NCBI GenBank assembly: GCA_902776765.1
Contig: CACYRP010000003.1
Coordinates: 1-64,000, forward strand
DNA from: Fibrobacter succinogenes
GTDB lineage: Bacteria; Fibrobacterota; Fibrobacteria; Fibrobacterales; Fibrobacteraceae
DNA: 64,000 bases
Direction: 5' to 3'
Under the pieces are notes generated by a model that made no database searches, was not told the origin of the DNA, and saw only the letters and a list, made by a program, of their open reading frames with translations. Positions 18,171-27,764 of the stretch are shown in pieces (the first letter of the stretch is position 1; each line of letters opens with the position of its first letter). The position numbers and the translations under genes were made by a program.

Positions 18171-18235
18171 GCGAAATATTTTTGATACGACCTTGGTTTG
18201 GTTGCATAACTCGGATGGGCTACCGGATATGAATC

Positions 18236-18373
18236 TACAAGGCGCACTTCTATTATGATTTTGTCAAGTACGAGGATTTCTTATTATGTGAGAATGATGG
18301 ATGGTGTATTATATGGGTTCGTCCAAATTTAAGTTATAAAGAGTTTGTCGAAAAAATTCTTTTTTTTGCATAA
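18236..18373 (+). pseudogene. Uninitiated coding remnant (45 codons)
   Basis: The open frame reads YKAHFYYDFVKYEDFLLCEN... to a TAA at 18371. The composition is protein-like (aromatic, Cys, Trp), but there is no start codon and a TGA lies just upstream in frame. It looks like the 3' end of a decayed gene next to the AT-rich island. It is too short to assign a family. Confidence 0.3.
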
Positions 18374-18471
18374 AAATGAATATAGATATTAGATTGAAGA
18401 ATATGAATTTTTTTAACCCTATGCCTAGGATATTAAATAACGTTTAACCTTTGAAAACAGCCTTTCAATAC

Positions 18472-18516
18472 AAAAAAAGAGAGCCGAAATTATCTTTCGT
18501 CTCTCAATTTTTTTTT
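18472..18516. terminator. Bidirectional terminator near aspS
   Basis: GAGAGCCGAAA and TTTCGTCTCTC form an imperfect stem (18479-18505) with an A-tract before and a T9 tract after, so it can serve aspS on the minus strand. Confidence 0.6.
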
Positions 18517-18586
18517 GTTCTAGTAACTAGAATCTAACGGGAATGCAGTCGCTAGGCTTGTAATTAAGTGGTTCGCATAGAATTTT

Positions 18587-18628
18587 CCTAACCACTAATC
18601 ACTGTCTACTGCCTACTTCCTACTACTT
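18587..18628. repeat. 7-bp periodic array at the aspS stop
   Basis: CCTAACC, ACTAATC, ACTGTCT, ACTGCCT, ACTTCCT and ACTACTT follow one another in strict 7-base phase. The aspS stop codon lies in the last unit. Confidence 0.75.
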
Positions 18629-20407
18629 TCCCTTCGGCAACTGCACAGAAATATGGATGTCCTGCAACTGCTGCAGATCCACTTCGCTCGGGCACTGGTC
18701 CATCGGGCTAGAGGCACTCGTGTTCTTCGGGAATGCGATGTAGTCACGGATAGATTCTTCACCTTCCATGGTAGCAACAACGCGGTCGAGACCGAAGGCG
18801 AGACCACCGTGCGGAGGAGCGCCGTACTTGAATGCATCGACGAAGAAGCCGAACTTGGTCTTCACCTGTTCTTCGGAGAGACCCAACAGGCGGAACACCT
18901 TTTCCTGAACTTCCGGGTTGTGAATACGGATAGAACCACCGCCGATTTCCACACCGTTAAGAACAAGGTCATAAGCTTCAGCGTTGCAATCCTTGAGGTT
19001 GCCGCTGAGCATCATGTCCAAATGTTCCGGAAGCGGGTTCGTGAACGGGTGGTGCATGGCCATGTAGCGGCCTTCCGTGTCGCTGTATTCGAACATCGGG
19101 AATTCGGTAATCCATACAAATTCACGCTTCTTCGGATCGCGGAGACCCTTGATACGGGCGACTTCCAAGCGGAGCTGGCCCATAGCCGTTGCTGCAATCT
19201 TTTCCGGACCGGCGATGAAGAACATCATGTCGCCGCACTTGGCGCCGACAGCGTCGCGGAGTTCGTTAAGTTGTTCGGTCGTAAAGAACTTGCCGACCTG
19301 AGTTTCCACTTCGTCATTTTCCTTGACGCGCATCCACACGAGGCCCTTGGAACCGTACTTGCCGACGAAAGCGGTGAGTTCGTCAATCTGCTTACGAGTA
19401 AAATCGACACAGCCCTTAGCGGCGATACCGCGGATCTTGCCACCAGCGGCAACGCAGTTCTTGAACACGCCAAAGTTGGACTTGGCACCGATTTCGGACA
19501 CATCGTGGATTTCGAGGTCGAAGCGGAGGTCCGGCTTGTCGGAACCGTACTTGAGCATAGCTTCTGCCCACTTCATACGGCGGATGTGACGCGGCGGTTC
19601 GAAGTTCCAAACCTTGCCTAAAACTTCAGTCACGAACTTGTCGAACATTTCCATGACTTCGTCCTGATTGACGAAAGACATTTCCACGTCAATCTGCGTG
19701 AATTCCGGCTGACGGTCAGCGCGGAGGTCTTCATCGCGGAAGCACTTGGCGATCTGGAAGTAGCGGTCCATGCCGGCAATCATCAAGAGCTGCTTGTACT
19801 GCTGCGGAGACTGCGGGAGGGCGTAGAACTTGCCCGGGTTCACGCGGGACGGCACGAGGTAGTCACGTGCGCCTTCCGGAGTGGACTTGCAAAGGCACGG
19901 AGTTTCGATGTTTTCAAAACCGTTAGAATAGAAGAAGTCGTACACGGCCTTGAGGAAGCGGCTCTTGAGGAGGAGCTTCTTCTGGATCCACGGACGGCGG
20001 AGGTCCAAATAGCGGTACTGCAAGCGGAGGTCGTCGTTTTCCTTGCATTCTTCGTTCGGGTCGTTAATGGCGAGCGGAGAAGTGAGGGCGGCGTTCAAAA
20101 TTTCGAGTTTGTCTGCCTTGACTTCGATTTCACCCGTGGCGAGCTTTTCGTTGGTGTTGCCTTCTTCGCGGGCATAAACCTTACCAGTCACGTAAATAAC
20201 GTATTCGTTACGGAGCTGTTCGGCGGTCTTCAACACGTCGGCGTTGTAGTCCGGGTTGAAAACGATCTGGGTCTTGCCATACTTGTCGCGGAGGTCAACG
20301 AAAATCACACCACCATGGTCGCGGCGGCGATCCACCCAACCGGCGAGTGTTACGGTCTGGCCAACATCTTCCTTGCGAAGCTGGCCGCAGTTATGTGTAC
20401 GTTTCAT
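18623..20407 (-). CDS. aspS: Aspartyl-tRNA synthetase
   Basis: This class II synthetase charges tRNA-Asp. The 594-residue length is that of bacterial AspS with the GAD insertion domain. It has the N-terminal OB fold (VTLAGWVDRRRDHGGVIFVDLRD), motif 2 (FRDEDLRADRQPEFTQID) and motif 3 (GLAFGLDRVVATMEG). The active-site sequence is intact. Whether it is discriminating or non-discriminating (making Asp-tRNA-Asn) cannot be read from this window. AAGGA precedes the ATG and an extended -10 lies about 35 bases upstream. Confidence 0.97.
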   Translation of the reverse strand: MKRTHNCGQLRKEDVGQTVTLAGWVDRRRDHGGVIFVDLRDKYGKTQIVFNPDYNADVLKTAEQLRNEYVIYVTGKVYAREEGNTNEKLATGEIEVKADKLEILNAALTSPLAINDPNEECKENDDLRLQYRYLDLRRPWIQKKLLLKSRFLKAVYDFFYSNGFENIETPCLCKSTPEGARDYLVPSRVNPGKFYALPQSPQQYKQLLMIAGMDRYFQIAKCFRDEDLRADRQPEFTQIDVEMSFVNQDEVMEMFDKFVTEVLGKVWNFEPPRHIRRMKWAEAMLKYGSDKPDLRFDLEIHDVSEIGAKSNFGVFKNCVAAGGKIRGIAAKGCVDFTRKQIDELTAFVGKYGSKGLVWMRVKENDEVETQVGKFFTTEQLNELRDAVGAKCGDMMFFIAGPEKIAATAMGQLRLEVARIKGLRDPKKREFVWITEFPMFEYSDTEGRYMAMHHPFTNPLPEHLDMMLSGNLKDCNAEAYDLVLNGVEIGGGSIRIHNPEVQEKVFRLLGLSEEQVKTKFGFFVDAFKYGAPPHGGLAFGLDRVVATMEGEESIRDYIAFPKNTSASSPMDQCPSEVDLQQLQDIHISVQLPKGK

Positions 20408-20440
20408 GGTTGTATCCTTGAAGATAATTTTTCGGCGGGA

Positions 20441-20450
20441 AATATAGCAA
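20441..20450 (-). promoter_or_regulatory. Extended -10 promoter of aspS
   Basis: The minus strand reads TTGC-TATATT 34 bases before the aspS ATG, identical to the tRNA-Pro promoter core. Confidence 0.6.
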
Positions 20451-20451
20451 T

Positions 20452-20486
20452 TTAGAACTTAGAACTTAGAACTTAGAGCTTAGAAA
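20452..20486. repeat. 7-bp tandem array (TTAGAAC)5
   Basis: There are three exact TTAGAAC units followed by TTAGAGC and TTAGAAA. The array starts directly behind the aspS -10 box, at the -35 position. Confidence 0.85.
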
Positions 20487-20722
20487 TTGCAGAAATAGTT
20501 ACTAGAAAACGAAGTTGGAATTGTGTTATTGACGGAGCACAGTCATTCTCGACCGAAGGGAGGGAATCCAGGCATTCTATGTCAAAAAAATCTAGGAATT
20601 TTTTTTATAGTGGTGGGGGAGGAATCCCCCTCGCTTCCATCGTCAGTCTCCGTGACAAAGGTCCCTGAGCCTGCCGAAGGGCCGCTACCCCTTCGAGCGG
20701 GGACACCCCGCAACGCCCCGTT

Positions 20723-21568
20723 TTACAGCCCTTTTGTAATTTCTTTCACTTTTTCGATAACCTCTTCTGGAGTTACAAAATTCAAAACGCTATATGCCGA
20801 AAATTCGGCTCCCATATCCTTAAAGCTGGCTCCAAAATGGTAAACCGTATCGTCAACGAGCAAGAACCGGTCATGGATGATTCGCATGGTCCTTATGTCA
20901 AATTCTGGATGCTGTTTCTTGTATAAAGCAGCTTCTTCCTTGAATTGGTGTGATATCCGTGCAGAGTAAATGGTAACAGAAACCCCTTCTGCCTTCATTG
21001 TTGCAAACTTCAATACGCTAATGTCCGCAAAAGGATTAATAAACACGATAGAACGCTTTGCTGATTTCACAAGGTCGGCAATTAGCACATAGCCATCGAA
21101 CCTCGTGTTTGGTGCGAGAACACCGCCGCTTGGAAGTTGTGTTGCTTTCACGAAGAAATCAATGTGTTGTTCAACTGCAGAAAGACGATTGTCAACATTG
21201 TTTATTCTTGTTTCTTGATTTTCAATGAGTTGCTTTTGTTCCTGCAAACGGTTTGCAATCTGTAGGTCCGTAGCAATTCTTCGTTGATTTATGGCATATC
21301 CTTTGAGCATATAGTCCTTTAAAATCTGATTTGCCCAACGACGAAAATGCGTGCCTTGAATGGATTTAACTCGATAGCCGACAGAAATGATAACATCTAA
21401 ATTATAATAGTTTGTTGGTTTTGTAGAAAAATCGGAATTTCCGATTTTTCTCACGGATTGGCTTTTTTCAAGCTCTTTTTCTGAAAAAGCATTGAGAATA
21501 TGCTCGTTTATGGTTGAACGGGACTTTGCGAATAACAAAGTTCTCCAAGGAATTCCGAGGCGATTCAT
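20723..21568 (-). CDS. RhuM-like domain fused to a phospholipase-D-like domain
   Basis: The protein has 281 residues. Residues 10-95 match the RhuM/Fic-associated domain (KSRSTINEHILNAF, NLDVIISVGYRVKS, GTHFRRWANQILKDYM). A coiled coil follows (about 100-140), then a phospholipase-D-like domain with one HxD motif (IHDRFLLVDD) and GASFKD, which normally acts as a dimer. The usual RhuM N-terminus (a short helix-turn-helix stretch before KSRST) is absent and is replaced by about 13 unrelated residues, so the gene may be 5'-truncated. Such proteins occur in mobile and defence regions. A single-strand nuclease or DNA-binding role is possible. Confidence 0.75.
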   Translation of the reverse strand: MNRLGIPWRTLLFAKSRSTINEHILNAFSEKELEKSQSVRKIGNSDFSTKPTNYYNLDVIISVGYRVKSIQGTHFRRWANQILKDYMLKGYAINQRRIATDLQIANRLQEQKQLIENQETRINNVDNRLSAVEQHIDFFVKATQLPSGGVLAPNTRFDGYVLIADLVKSAKRSIVFINPFADISVLKFATMKAEGVSVTIYSARISHQFKEEAALYKKQHPEFDIRTMRIIHDRFLLVDDTVYHFGASFKDMGAEFSAYSVLNFVTPEEVIEKVKEITKGL

Positions 21569-21621
21569 AGCAAATAAATCTAGTTTGGCATGTCACCTCG
21601 GAAATCGCGAAAAAGTACGGT

Positions 21622-23118
21622 CTATTTCAAAACTACATATTGCGTTTTTGCATTGCCGCATTTAACCATGTACATACCACGGCTTAAACCTGCGCTCGTC
21701 ATGATGTTGCGGAGTTCTCCGATATGTTCGGCTTGGAATTCGCCGATAAACGCTCCGAGCGGGCTAAATACTTTATATGTGCTTTGAAGGCTTTTTGGTG
21801 CAGAACGCATCTTGAATGCAATTGCCTCTGTAGAATCTGAGGGGGGCTCGACCTTTGGTTCTTGCCACAGAACGAATTCGACTGTCGTTGCACTGCGGGC
21901 CGGGACACTATAGCTGCACTTTGTCCCGTCTACATTGACTTCGCTTCCTTCCTTGAGGTTGCTGTTGTCGTCGGTGACGTAGGGCTTGAAGCTAGCAATT
22001 TTTGTGTTTCCGAAGTCAAAGTCCGCCTTGAATTCCTCGTTCTTGGAATTGAGAATGACGACTGCGATTTTCTTCTTGAGTGTGTCGCGGTAGGCGGTGA
22101 CCTTTACATTTGCTTCGGGATTCTTGGTGGCATCGATTCTCCTTGCGCCGGGGCGTGCGAATCGGCTGTAGTTCCCCATGACCCAGAGTCGCTTGGTGGG
22201 TTCTAGATTGTCGGGGCTACCTTTTCCTTGCGGCCAAAGGGCTCCGTTGCCACAGCTGGGTTCGCTACAAGAATAAATCCACCAGAAATGCCAGGCGTTC
22301 ATGTTCGAAATCGTAAGGGCGTCATGAATCATGCCTGCAACGCGGAGAGCACTTCCCATGCCAACGTCTTCCTTGTTGCTTCCAAGATCATAGACTTCGG
22401 TTTCCCAGAATTCTTTTCCGGCTTCGTGGATTTCGGGGTAGGCGGCCGGGTCTCCGCCATATTCGTGCGTTCCAAAAATGTCCGTGTATTTCAAGGCGGC
22501 AGGGTTGTTGAAGAAGGCTTTTTTGTAATTAGGGAATCCGTACCAGTTGATGGCTTCGGTGCCAATGATTTTGATGCCTGTGGTATCGAGAGTGGGGCCG
22601 AGGTAGTCGCCAACCCAACGCGCCAATTCATCGGGTTCGTAGTGGTTATCGCCGGTGCCGTCGGGCTCATTTTGCGACGAAACTGCGTATAAGTTAACCC
22701 CCGCTTTTCGCATGTCTTGCGTAAACTTTAAGATGGTGTTGGCCCAGTCCTGGGCGTGATTGAAATCCAGGTGCTTTTTGTCGCCGTCGTAATTTACGGT
22801 GTATTTAGACGTCCATGGGGCGGCCCATACTTTGACGCCGTATTCACTCGCTTTCTTGGCGATACTTGTTTCGGAGGTGGAACCGTCCGGAGCGATGCGG
22901 ATGCGGTGCAGCGTAAGCCCAGCGCCGCTAGTGGAGTCCCAAAGGAAAGCGGCGTTCTTGTCGGTGATGGAACCCGCCCATGCTGATGCGGCGCCAAAGC
23001 CGCTGATGCGCTGGTATTCTTTGTCAATATTTACGTTTATTGTTGCAGCACTCGCGAGGGTGCTTAAAAATGCGATGGAACCCGCAAAAAGAGAAAATCC
23101 CTTAATTGAAAACCTCAT
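21622..23118 (-). CDS. Secreted GH30 family glycoside hydrolase (xylanase-like)
   Basis: The protein has 498 residues and starts with a signal peptide (to about residue 24, STLASA). The (beta/alpha)8 domain carries acid/base Glu151 (SSQNEPDG) and nucleophile Glu241 (FWETEVYD). The side beta-domain spans roughly 330-410. The overall pattern (RISGFGAASAW, APWTSKYTVNYDG) fits GH30 subfamilies acting on glucuronoxylan or beta-glucans; the substrate is not certain. The last 60 residues (YKVFSPLGAFIGEF...GLSRGMYMVKCG) resemble a type A sorting domain of surface-secreted enzymes. AGGAGG lies 5 bases before the ATG. The gene stands alone, consistent with a cell-wall-polysaccharide degrader. Confidence 0.9.
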   Translation of the reverse strand: MRFSIKGFSLFAGSIAFLSTLASAATINVNIDKEYQRISGFGAASAWAGSITDKNAAFLWDSTSGAGLTLHRIRIAPDGSTSETSIAKKASEYGVKVWAAPWTSKYTVNYDGDKKHLDFNHAQDWANTILKFTQDMRKAGVNLYAVSSQNEPDGTGDNHYEPDELARWVGDYLGPTLDTTGIKIIGTEAINWYGFPNYKKAFFNNPAALKYTDIFGTHEYGGDPAAYPEIHEAGKEFWETEVYDLGSNKEDVGMGSALRVAGMIHDALTISNMNAWHFWWIYSCSEPSCGNGALWPQGKGSPDNLEPTKRLWVMGNYSRFARPGARRIDATKNPEANVKVTAYRDTLKKKIAVVILNSKNEEFKADFDFGNTKIASFKPYVTDDNSNLKEGSEVNVDGTKCSYSVPARSATTVEFVLWQEPKVEPPSDSTEAIAFKMRSAPKSLQSTYKVFSPLGAFIGEFQAEHIGELRNIMTSAGLSRGMYMVKCGNAKTQYVVLK

Positions 23119-23545
23119 AAAGCCTCCTAATTAAACCTTACTTACTTTAAAATATGTTGGGAAACTCGCTTGTTATAAGGCTAAAAACGATTTCGTTTTG
23201 ATAAAATGTCCAAACAAGGCTTAATGGCTCCGCGGTGTCCTCTCTCGTCACTCGTCTTTCGTCTCTCCTCTCAGCTTACACCCTCTGTAACACCCCTTAC
23301 GGGGCTTGTAAATGACCTACATTTAGTGTAAAAAATGACCTTACGGCACGGATTTTGCAAGTGGTGCAAATTTTCCATTTGTCGCCGATTTTAGTCTTTT
23401 TATCTTCATTTTTCGCAAGTAAACAATATTTTTGATTTTTTTTGTCAAAAATCTTGTCTTTTTCGAATTTTTGCTAGTATATTCTTTTCTGTGTTTAATG
23501 AAAATACCCTATTTTGGGGTGTTTTGGTTCAATTTGGAGATTTAA
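23119..23545. other. Divergent promoter region between the GH30 gene and the V-ATPase operon
   Basis: It contains the V-ATPase promoter (23454-23483), a CCCC-TTAC-GGGG hairpin near 23,305 and pyrimidine-rich repeats near 23,235-23,275. The part next to the operon is very AT-rich. No gene is seen. Confidence 0.55.
23454..23483 (+). promoter_or_regulatory. V-ATPase operon promoter, TTGTCT-N18-TATATT
   Basis: The predicted start near 23,490 leaves a leader of about 55 bases before TTTGGAGA and the first ATG. Confidence 0.6.
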
Positions 23546-24148
23546 ATGGCAGAAGATTTGCAAGCCCTGATGGAACGCATCCAGAAGGATGCTGTTGAAA
23601 AGGCTGAACTCGCAGCAGCAGATATTATTTCTAAGGCAAAAGACAAGGCCGCCGAAATTGTGAAGGCCGCCGAAGACGAAGCCAAGGCAAAACTCGAAAA
23701 CGCCGATAAGGAAGCACAAGCATTTACAGAACGTAGCGAACGCACTTTGGAACAGTCCGCACGTGATTTGCTCCTCTCGGTGGGCAAGAATCTTGAAAAA
23801 ATGATTCTCGATCTTCTCAGCCTCCAAGTTGAAAAATCTCTCGATGAATCAACTGTGAAGAACATGCTTCTCACCGTTGCCAAGAGCTATACCTCCGATA
23901 TCGAAATTGATTTCTCCGAAGCCGATGCGAAGGCTCTTTCGAGCTTTGTCATGGGCGAATTTGCGAAACAGCTCAAGGCTGGCGTCAAGGTCGAAAGCGA
24001 CAAGGGCGTCAAGTTCGGCTTCCGCGTCAAGCTCGATGGCGGCAAGGTCAGCCACGAATTTACAGAACAGGCAATGGCGGAATCTCTTTCTGCCTTGCTC
24101 AGACCGCAGCTTGCAAAGATTGTAAACAAGGCCGCCCAGGGCAAATAA
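23546..24148 (+). CDS. atpE: V-type ATPase subunit E (peripheral stalk)
   Basis: The protein has 200 residues. The first about 95 form a long Ala/Lys/Glu-rich helix (KAKDKAAEIVKAAEDEAKAK), and the rest is the mixed C-terminal domain that binds the catalytic head. It acts as the stator linking the V1 head and subunit I. It is the first gene of the operon, as in Chlamydia and Bacteroides V-ATPase clusters. GGAGA precedes the ATG. Confidence 0.9.
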   Translation: MAEDLQALMERIQKDAVEKAELAAADIISKAKDKAAEIVKAAEDEAKAKLENADKEAQAFTERSERTLEQSARDLLLSVGKNLEKMILDLLSLQVEKSLDESTVKNMLLTVAKSYTSDIEIDFSEADAKALSSFVMGEFAKQLKAGVKVESDKGVKFGFRVKLDGGKVSHEFTEQAMAESLSALLRPQLAKIVNKAAQGK

Positions 24149-24157
24149 GGCGGTCCA

Positions 24158-24694
24158 ATGAGCAGTCCAGCATATTTGATGGCATCGCTTCCGATGCTAG
24201 AACTGGGCGACGTTCCGCCCCTTAGCATGGCCGAGTTCCGTGGCCGTTGCGAAGGTGTGCTGGATGCCCCAGAACTCGAAGCGCTCGACGCTCTCTTAGC
24301 GGGCGAGGAGTGCGATGATGAATTTGTTCGGGAATACCAATCCCGTGAAACCCAGATGAGAAACGTTTCCGGAAGGCTCCGCGCCCAGGCGTGGGGCCCT
24401 GAAGTGCGTTTTGCGGAACGTTCTTTCTCTGGTTATGACGTCACCTTTGCAAAGATGATCCAGGACGCGTTCATGAAGTCGAATCCGATGGAAAAGGAAC
24501 AGGATATCGACCGCGCCCGTTTCTGGCTTGTCGACAATCTCGCCGGTGTAGGCGAGGGAACGGTCAAGCATGTTTATGCCTACGCCATCAAGCTCAAAAT
24601 TTGCGAGCGCTGGGCGGGCATCAACGAAATTGCGGGTGATAAAGCCGTCATCAATGTTATTAATGCTAACGATCCTGCGTTTAGGCAGGAATGA
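24158..24694 (+). CDS. V-ATPase-associated protein (DUF2764-like)
   Basis: The 178-residue, mostly helical protein lies between subunits E and A. In V-ATPase operons of Chlamydia, spirochaetes and Bacteroides this slot holds a DUF2764 family protein thought to stand in for subunit C. Features are MSSPAYLMASLPMLELGD at the start, an acidic helix and a C-terminal helical pair. The family call rests mainly on position and size. It ends 17 bases before the subunit A start. Confidence 0.75.
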   Translation: MSSPAYLMASLPMLELGDVPPLSMAEFRGRCEGVLDAPELEALDALLAGEECDDEFVREYQSRETQMRNVSGRLRAQAWGPEVRFAERSFSGYDVTFAKMIQDAFMKSNPMEKEQDIDRARFWLVDNLAGVGEGTVKHVYAYAIKLKICERWAGINEIAGDKAVINVINANDPAFRQE

Positions 24695-24711
24695 TTGGAG
24701 GTCCATTTTCA

Positions 24712-26469
24712 ATGGCTAGTATCGGAAAAATAACCGGCGTTAACGGAAACTTGATTCGTGTAAAGTTCGAAAGCGCCGTTTCCCAGAACGAAGTGGCTTA
24801 TGCAAAGCTCGTTACGAAGAACAAAGAAGGTAAGGCTGAAATCATTCCCCTCAAGAGCGAAGTGATTCGTATCCGCGGTGATTACGCTGAACTCCAGGTA
24901 TTCGAAGATACGACTGGCCTCAAGGCTGGCGACGAAGTCGAATTTACCGGTGAACTTTTGTCTGTTGAACTTGGCCCTGGCCTTCTGACTCAAGTGTTTG
25001 ACGGTCTCCAGAACCCGCTGCCGAAGCTTGCTGACGAATGCGGCTTCTTCTTGCAGCGCGGTAAGTACTTGAAGGCTCTCCCGCGTGATACCAAGTGGGC
25101 TTTTACTCCGGTTGCTAAAGTGGGCGATGTGGTTGTTGCCGGTGATACCATCGGTACGGTTCCCGAAGGCGTGTTCTCGCACCGCATCATGGTGCCGTTC
25201 AAGCTCCTTGGCAAGTGGACTGTAGATTATGTGACTCCGGCTGGTGACCGCGTTGTCGAAGATGTTGTCGCAAAGCTCAAGAACGATAAGGGCGAAACCG
25301 TCGATGTGACGATGGTGCAGACCTGGCCGGTCAAGATGCCGATCAAGGCTTTCGAAGAACGCTTGCGCCCCTCCAAGCCGCTTACTATGCAGCAGCGCAT
25401 TATCGATACGTTCTTCCCTGTGATGCAGGGCGGTACGTTCTGTACGCCGGGTCCCTTCGGTGCCGGTAAGACCGTGCTTCAGCAGCTTATGAGCCGCTAT
25501 GCCGACGTGGATATCGTGATCTTGGCCGCTTGCGGTGAACGTGCAGGTGAAGTGGTGGAAACCCTTCGTGAATTCCCGGAATTGATTGACCCGCGTACAG
25601 GCAAGTCCCTCATGGAACGTACGCTGATTATTTGTAACACGTCTTCGATGCCGGTGGCTGCTCGTGAAGCTTCCGTTTATACCGGCGTGACCCTCGCTGA
25701 ATACTACCGCCAGATGGGCCTCAACGTGCTCTTGCTTGCTGACTCGACTTCTCGTTGGGCTCAGGCCTTGCGTGAAATGAGTGGCCGTTTGGAAGAAATT
25801 CCGGGCGAAGAAGCCTTCCCGGCTTACCTCGAATCCGTGATTGCATCGTTCTACGAACGCGGTGGCGTTGTCCGCCTCAAGGACGGTTCTACAGGCTCCG
25901 TGACGATTTGCGGTTCCGTTTCTCCGGCTGGTGGTAACTTCGAAGAACCGGTGACCCAGGCAACCCTCAAGGTGGTGGGTGCATTCCTCGGCCTTAGCCG
26001 TGAACGTTCCGACCAGCGCCGCTTCCCGGCTATTCATCCGCTGGATTCCTGGTCCAAGTACGAAGGTATTATCGATTCCAAGAAGGTGGCCGAAGCCCGC
26101 ACCATTCTCGCTAACGGCGTGGATGTGAACAACATGATGAAGGTTGTGGGCGAAGAAGGTACTTCCATCGAAGACTTTATTGTTTATCTGAAATCCGAAT
26201 ACTTGGATGCTGTTTATCTGCAGCAGGACGCTTATAACGAAATCGACGCCGCCTGCTCTGCTGACCGTCAGAAGTACGTGTTCGACAAGATTTACACGAT
26301 TCTTAAAACGCCGATGTCGTTTGCCGAAAAGGATGTCGCTCGTACGTTCTTCCTCAAGCTCACGCAGGCTACCAAGGACTGGAACCGCGTGGCGTTTGAC
26401 AGCCAGGAATTCAAGGATCTTGAATCCAGTATTTTTGCTTCCGTGAAGGAGGTTTCTCTCAATGCATAA
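24712..26469 (+). CDS. atpA: V-type ATPase catalytic subunit A
   Basis: The protein has 585 residues from the ATG at 24712, which follows TTGGAGG; an ATG at 24691 would overlap the previous gene. The P-loop GPFGAGKT lies near residue 250, preceded by the A-subunit-specific non-homologous insert (about 115-185). [17 protein letters not shown] and [21 protein letters not shown] are the catalytic-site helices. It hydrolyses or makes ATP depending on direction. It overlaps the subunit B start by 8 bases. Confidence 0.97.
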   Translation: MASIGKITGVNGNLIRVKFESAVSQNEVAYAKLVTKNKEGKAEIIPLKSEVIRIRGDYAELQVFEDTTGLKAGDEVEFTGELLSVELGPGLLTQVFDGLQNPLPKLADECGFFLQRGKYLKALPRDTKWAFTPVAKVGDVVVAGDTIGTVPEGVFSHRIMVPFKLLGKWTVDYVTPAGDRVVEDVVAKLKNDKGETVDVTMVQTWPVKMPIKAFEERLRPSKPLTMQQRIIDTFFPVMQGGTFCTPGPFGAGKTVLQQLMSRYADVDIVILAACGERAGEVVETLREFPELIDPRTGKSLMERTLIICNTSSMPVAAREASVYTGVTLAEYYRQMGLNVLLLADSTSRWAQALREMSGRLEEIPGEEAFPAYLESVIASFYERGGVVRLKDGSTGSVTICGSVSPAGGNFEEPVTQATLKVVGAFLGLSRERSDQRRFPAIHPLDSWSKYEGIIDSKKVAEARTILANGVDVNNMMKVVGEEGTSIEDFIVYLKSEYLDAVYLQQDAYNEIDAACSADRQKYVFDKIYTILKTPMSFAEKDVARTFFLKLTQATKDWNRVAFDSQEFKDLESSIFASVKEVSLNA

Positions 26470-27763
26470 TGTTGCTTACCATCGTATTGAACGCATTGCC
26501 GGTTCTGTGATTACTTTGAGAGCCGAAGGCGTTGCTAACCAGGAACTCGCTCAGGTTACAAGTTCTTTCGGTACATCCCTTGCCCGTGTTATCCGCATTG
26601 ATGGCGACCTCGTGGACTTGCAGGTGTTCGCTGGTGCTCGTGGTATTTCTACTGACTCCGAAGTGCGTTTCCTTGGTGAACCGATGAAGGTTCCGTACAG
26701 CGAAGCTTTGCTTGGCCGCGTGTTTAACGGTGCCGGCAAGCCCCGTGATAACGGCCCCGAAGTGGACGGCGAACGCATTACCATTGGCGGCCCGTCAGTG
26801 AACCCGGCAAGACGTATCATCCCGAAGACGATGGTGCGTACGGGTATTCCGATGATTGACGTGTTCAACACGCTCGTGGTTTCGCAGAAGCTCCCGATTT
26901 TCTCTATCGCTGGTGAACCGTATAACGAACTTTTGGCCCGTATTGCTTTGCAGGCTGAAGTTGACGTGATTATTCTCGGCGGTATGGGCCTCAAGCACGA
27001 TGACTACCTCTACCTCAAGGATTACCTCGAAAAGAACGGTGCTCTTTCCCGTACGGTGATGTTCATGCACACAGCATCTGACCCGATTGTGGAATGCTTG
27101 CTCGTTCCGGATGCATCCCTCGCTGTGGCTGAAAAGTTTGCAACCGAAGGCAAGAACGTGCTCGTGCTCCTCACGGACATGACGAACTTTGCCGACGCCA
27201 TGAAGGAAATCGCTATTACGATGGAACAGATTCCGTCGAACCGTGGTTATCCTGGCGACCTTTACTCTCAGCTCGCAAGCCGTTACGAAAAGGCTGTGGA
27301 CTTTAGCGATGCTGGTTCTATCACGATTTTGGCTGTGACCACTATGCCGGGCGACGACGTGACGCACCCGGTTCCGGACAACACGGGTTACATTACCGAA
27401 GGTCAGTTCTACTTGCGCAAGGGCCGTATCGAACCGTTCGGTTCTTTGAGCCGCCTTAAGCAGCAGGTGAACGGCAAGACCCGTAGCGACCACCGTACCA
27501 TCATGAATACCATGATTCAGTTGTACGCAAGCTACAAGGAAACCTTGGAAAAGCAATCCATGGGCTTCAACATGAGTAACTGGGACCAGAAGCTGTTGAA
27601 GTATGGTGTGCGCTTCGAAAAGGAAATGATGGACCTTTCAGTAAACATTCCTCTTGAAAAGGCTTTGGATCTCGGATGGGAAATCCTCGCCGATTGCTTC
27701 ACTCCTGAAGAAACCGGTATCCCCACCAAGATGATCAACGAATACTGGCCGAAGAAGTGGTAA
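26462..27763 (+). CDS. atpB: V-type ATPase regulatory subunit B
   Basis: This 433-residue non-catalytic partner of A lacks a canonical P-loop ([15 protein letters not shown] instead of GxxxxGKT), as expected for B. It shows the family-typical [16 protein letters not shown] and [24 protein letters not shown]. The start overlaps the end of A and its ribosome site (AAGGAGG) lies inside A, so the two are coupled, which suits their 3:3 assembly. Confidence 0.97.
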   Translation: MHNVAYHRIERIAGSVITLRAEGVANQELAQVTSSFGTSLARVIRIDGDLVDLQVFAGARGISTDSEVRFLGEPMKVPYSEALLGRVFNGAGKPRDNGPEVDGERITIGGPSVNPARRIIPKTMVRTGIPMIDVFNTLVVSQKLPIFSIAGEPYNELLARIALQAEVDVIILGGMGLKHDDYLYLKDYLEKNGALSRTVMFMHTASDPIVECLLVPDASLAVAEKFATEGKNVLVLLTDMTNFADAMKEIAITMEQIPSNRGYPGDLYSQLASRYEKAVDFSDAGSITILAVTTMPGDDVTHPVPDNTGYITEGQFYLRKGRIEPFGSLSRLKQQVNGKTRSDHRTIMNTMIQLYASYKETLEKQSMGFNMSNWDQKLLKYGVRFEKEMMDLSVNIPLEKALDLGWEILADCFTPEETGIPTKMINEYWPKKW

Positions 27764-27764
27764 T

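Larger units (their letters stand above)
18073..18622. other. Intergenic region with a terminator, gene remnant and periodic array
   Basis: From left to right it holds the terminator of the AT-rich gene (18130-18170), an uninitiated coding remnant (18236-18373), a bidirectional terminator (18472-18516) and a 7-bp array that runs into the aspS stop. No intact gene is seen. Confidence 0.6.
20408..20722. other. Intergenic region with periodic array and GC-rich repeat debris
   Basis: It contains the aspS promoter, a TTAGAAC heptamer array, a GGGGGAGG-AAT-CCCCCTC hairpin near 20,617 and CCTGAGCCTGCCGAAGGG-type interspersed repeat sequence up to 20,722. No gene is seen. Confidence 0.5.

Noticed and set aside
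24709-26037. 442-codon minus-strand frame opposite atpA
   Set aside because: It is a shadow of a highly biased gene; the product is His-rich without domains.
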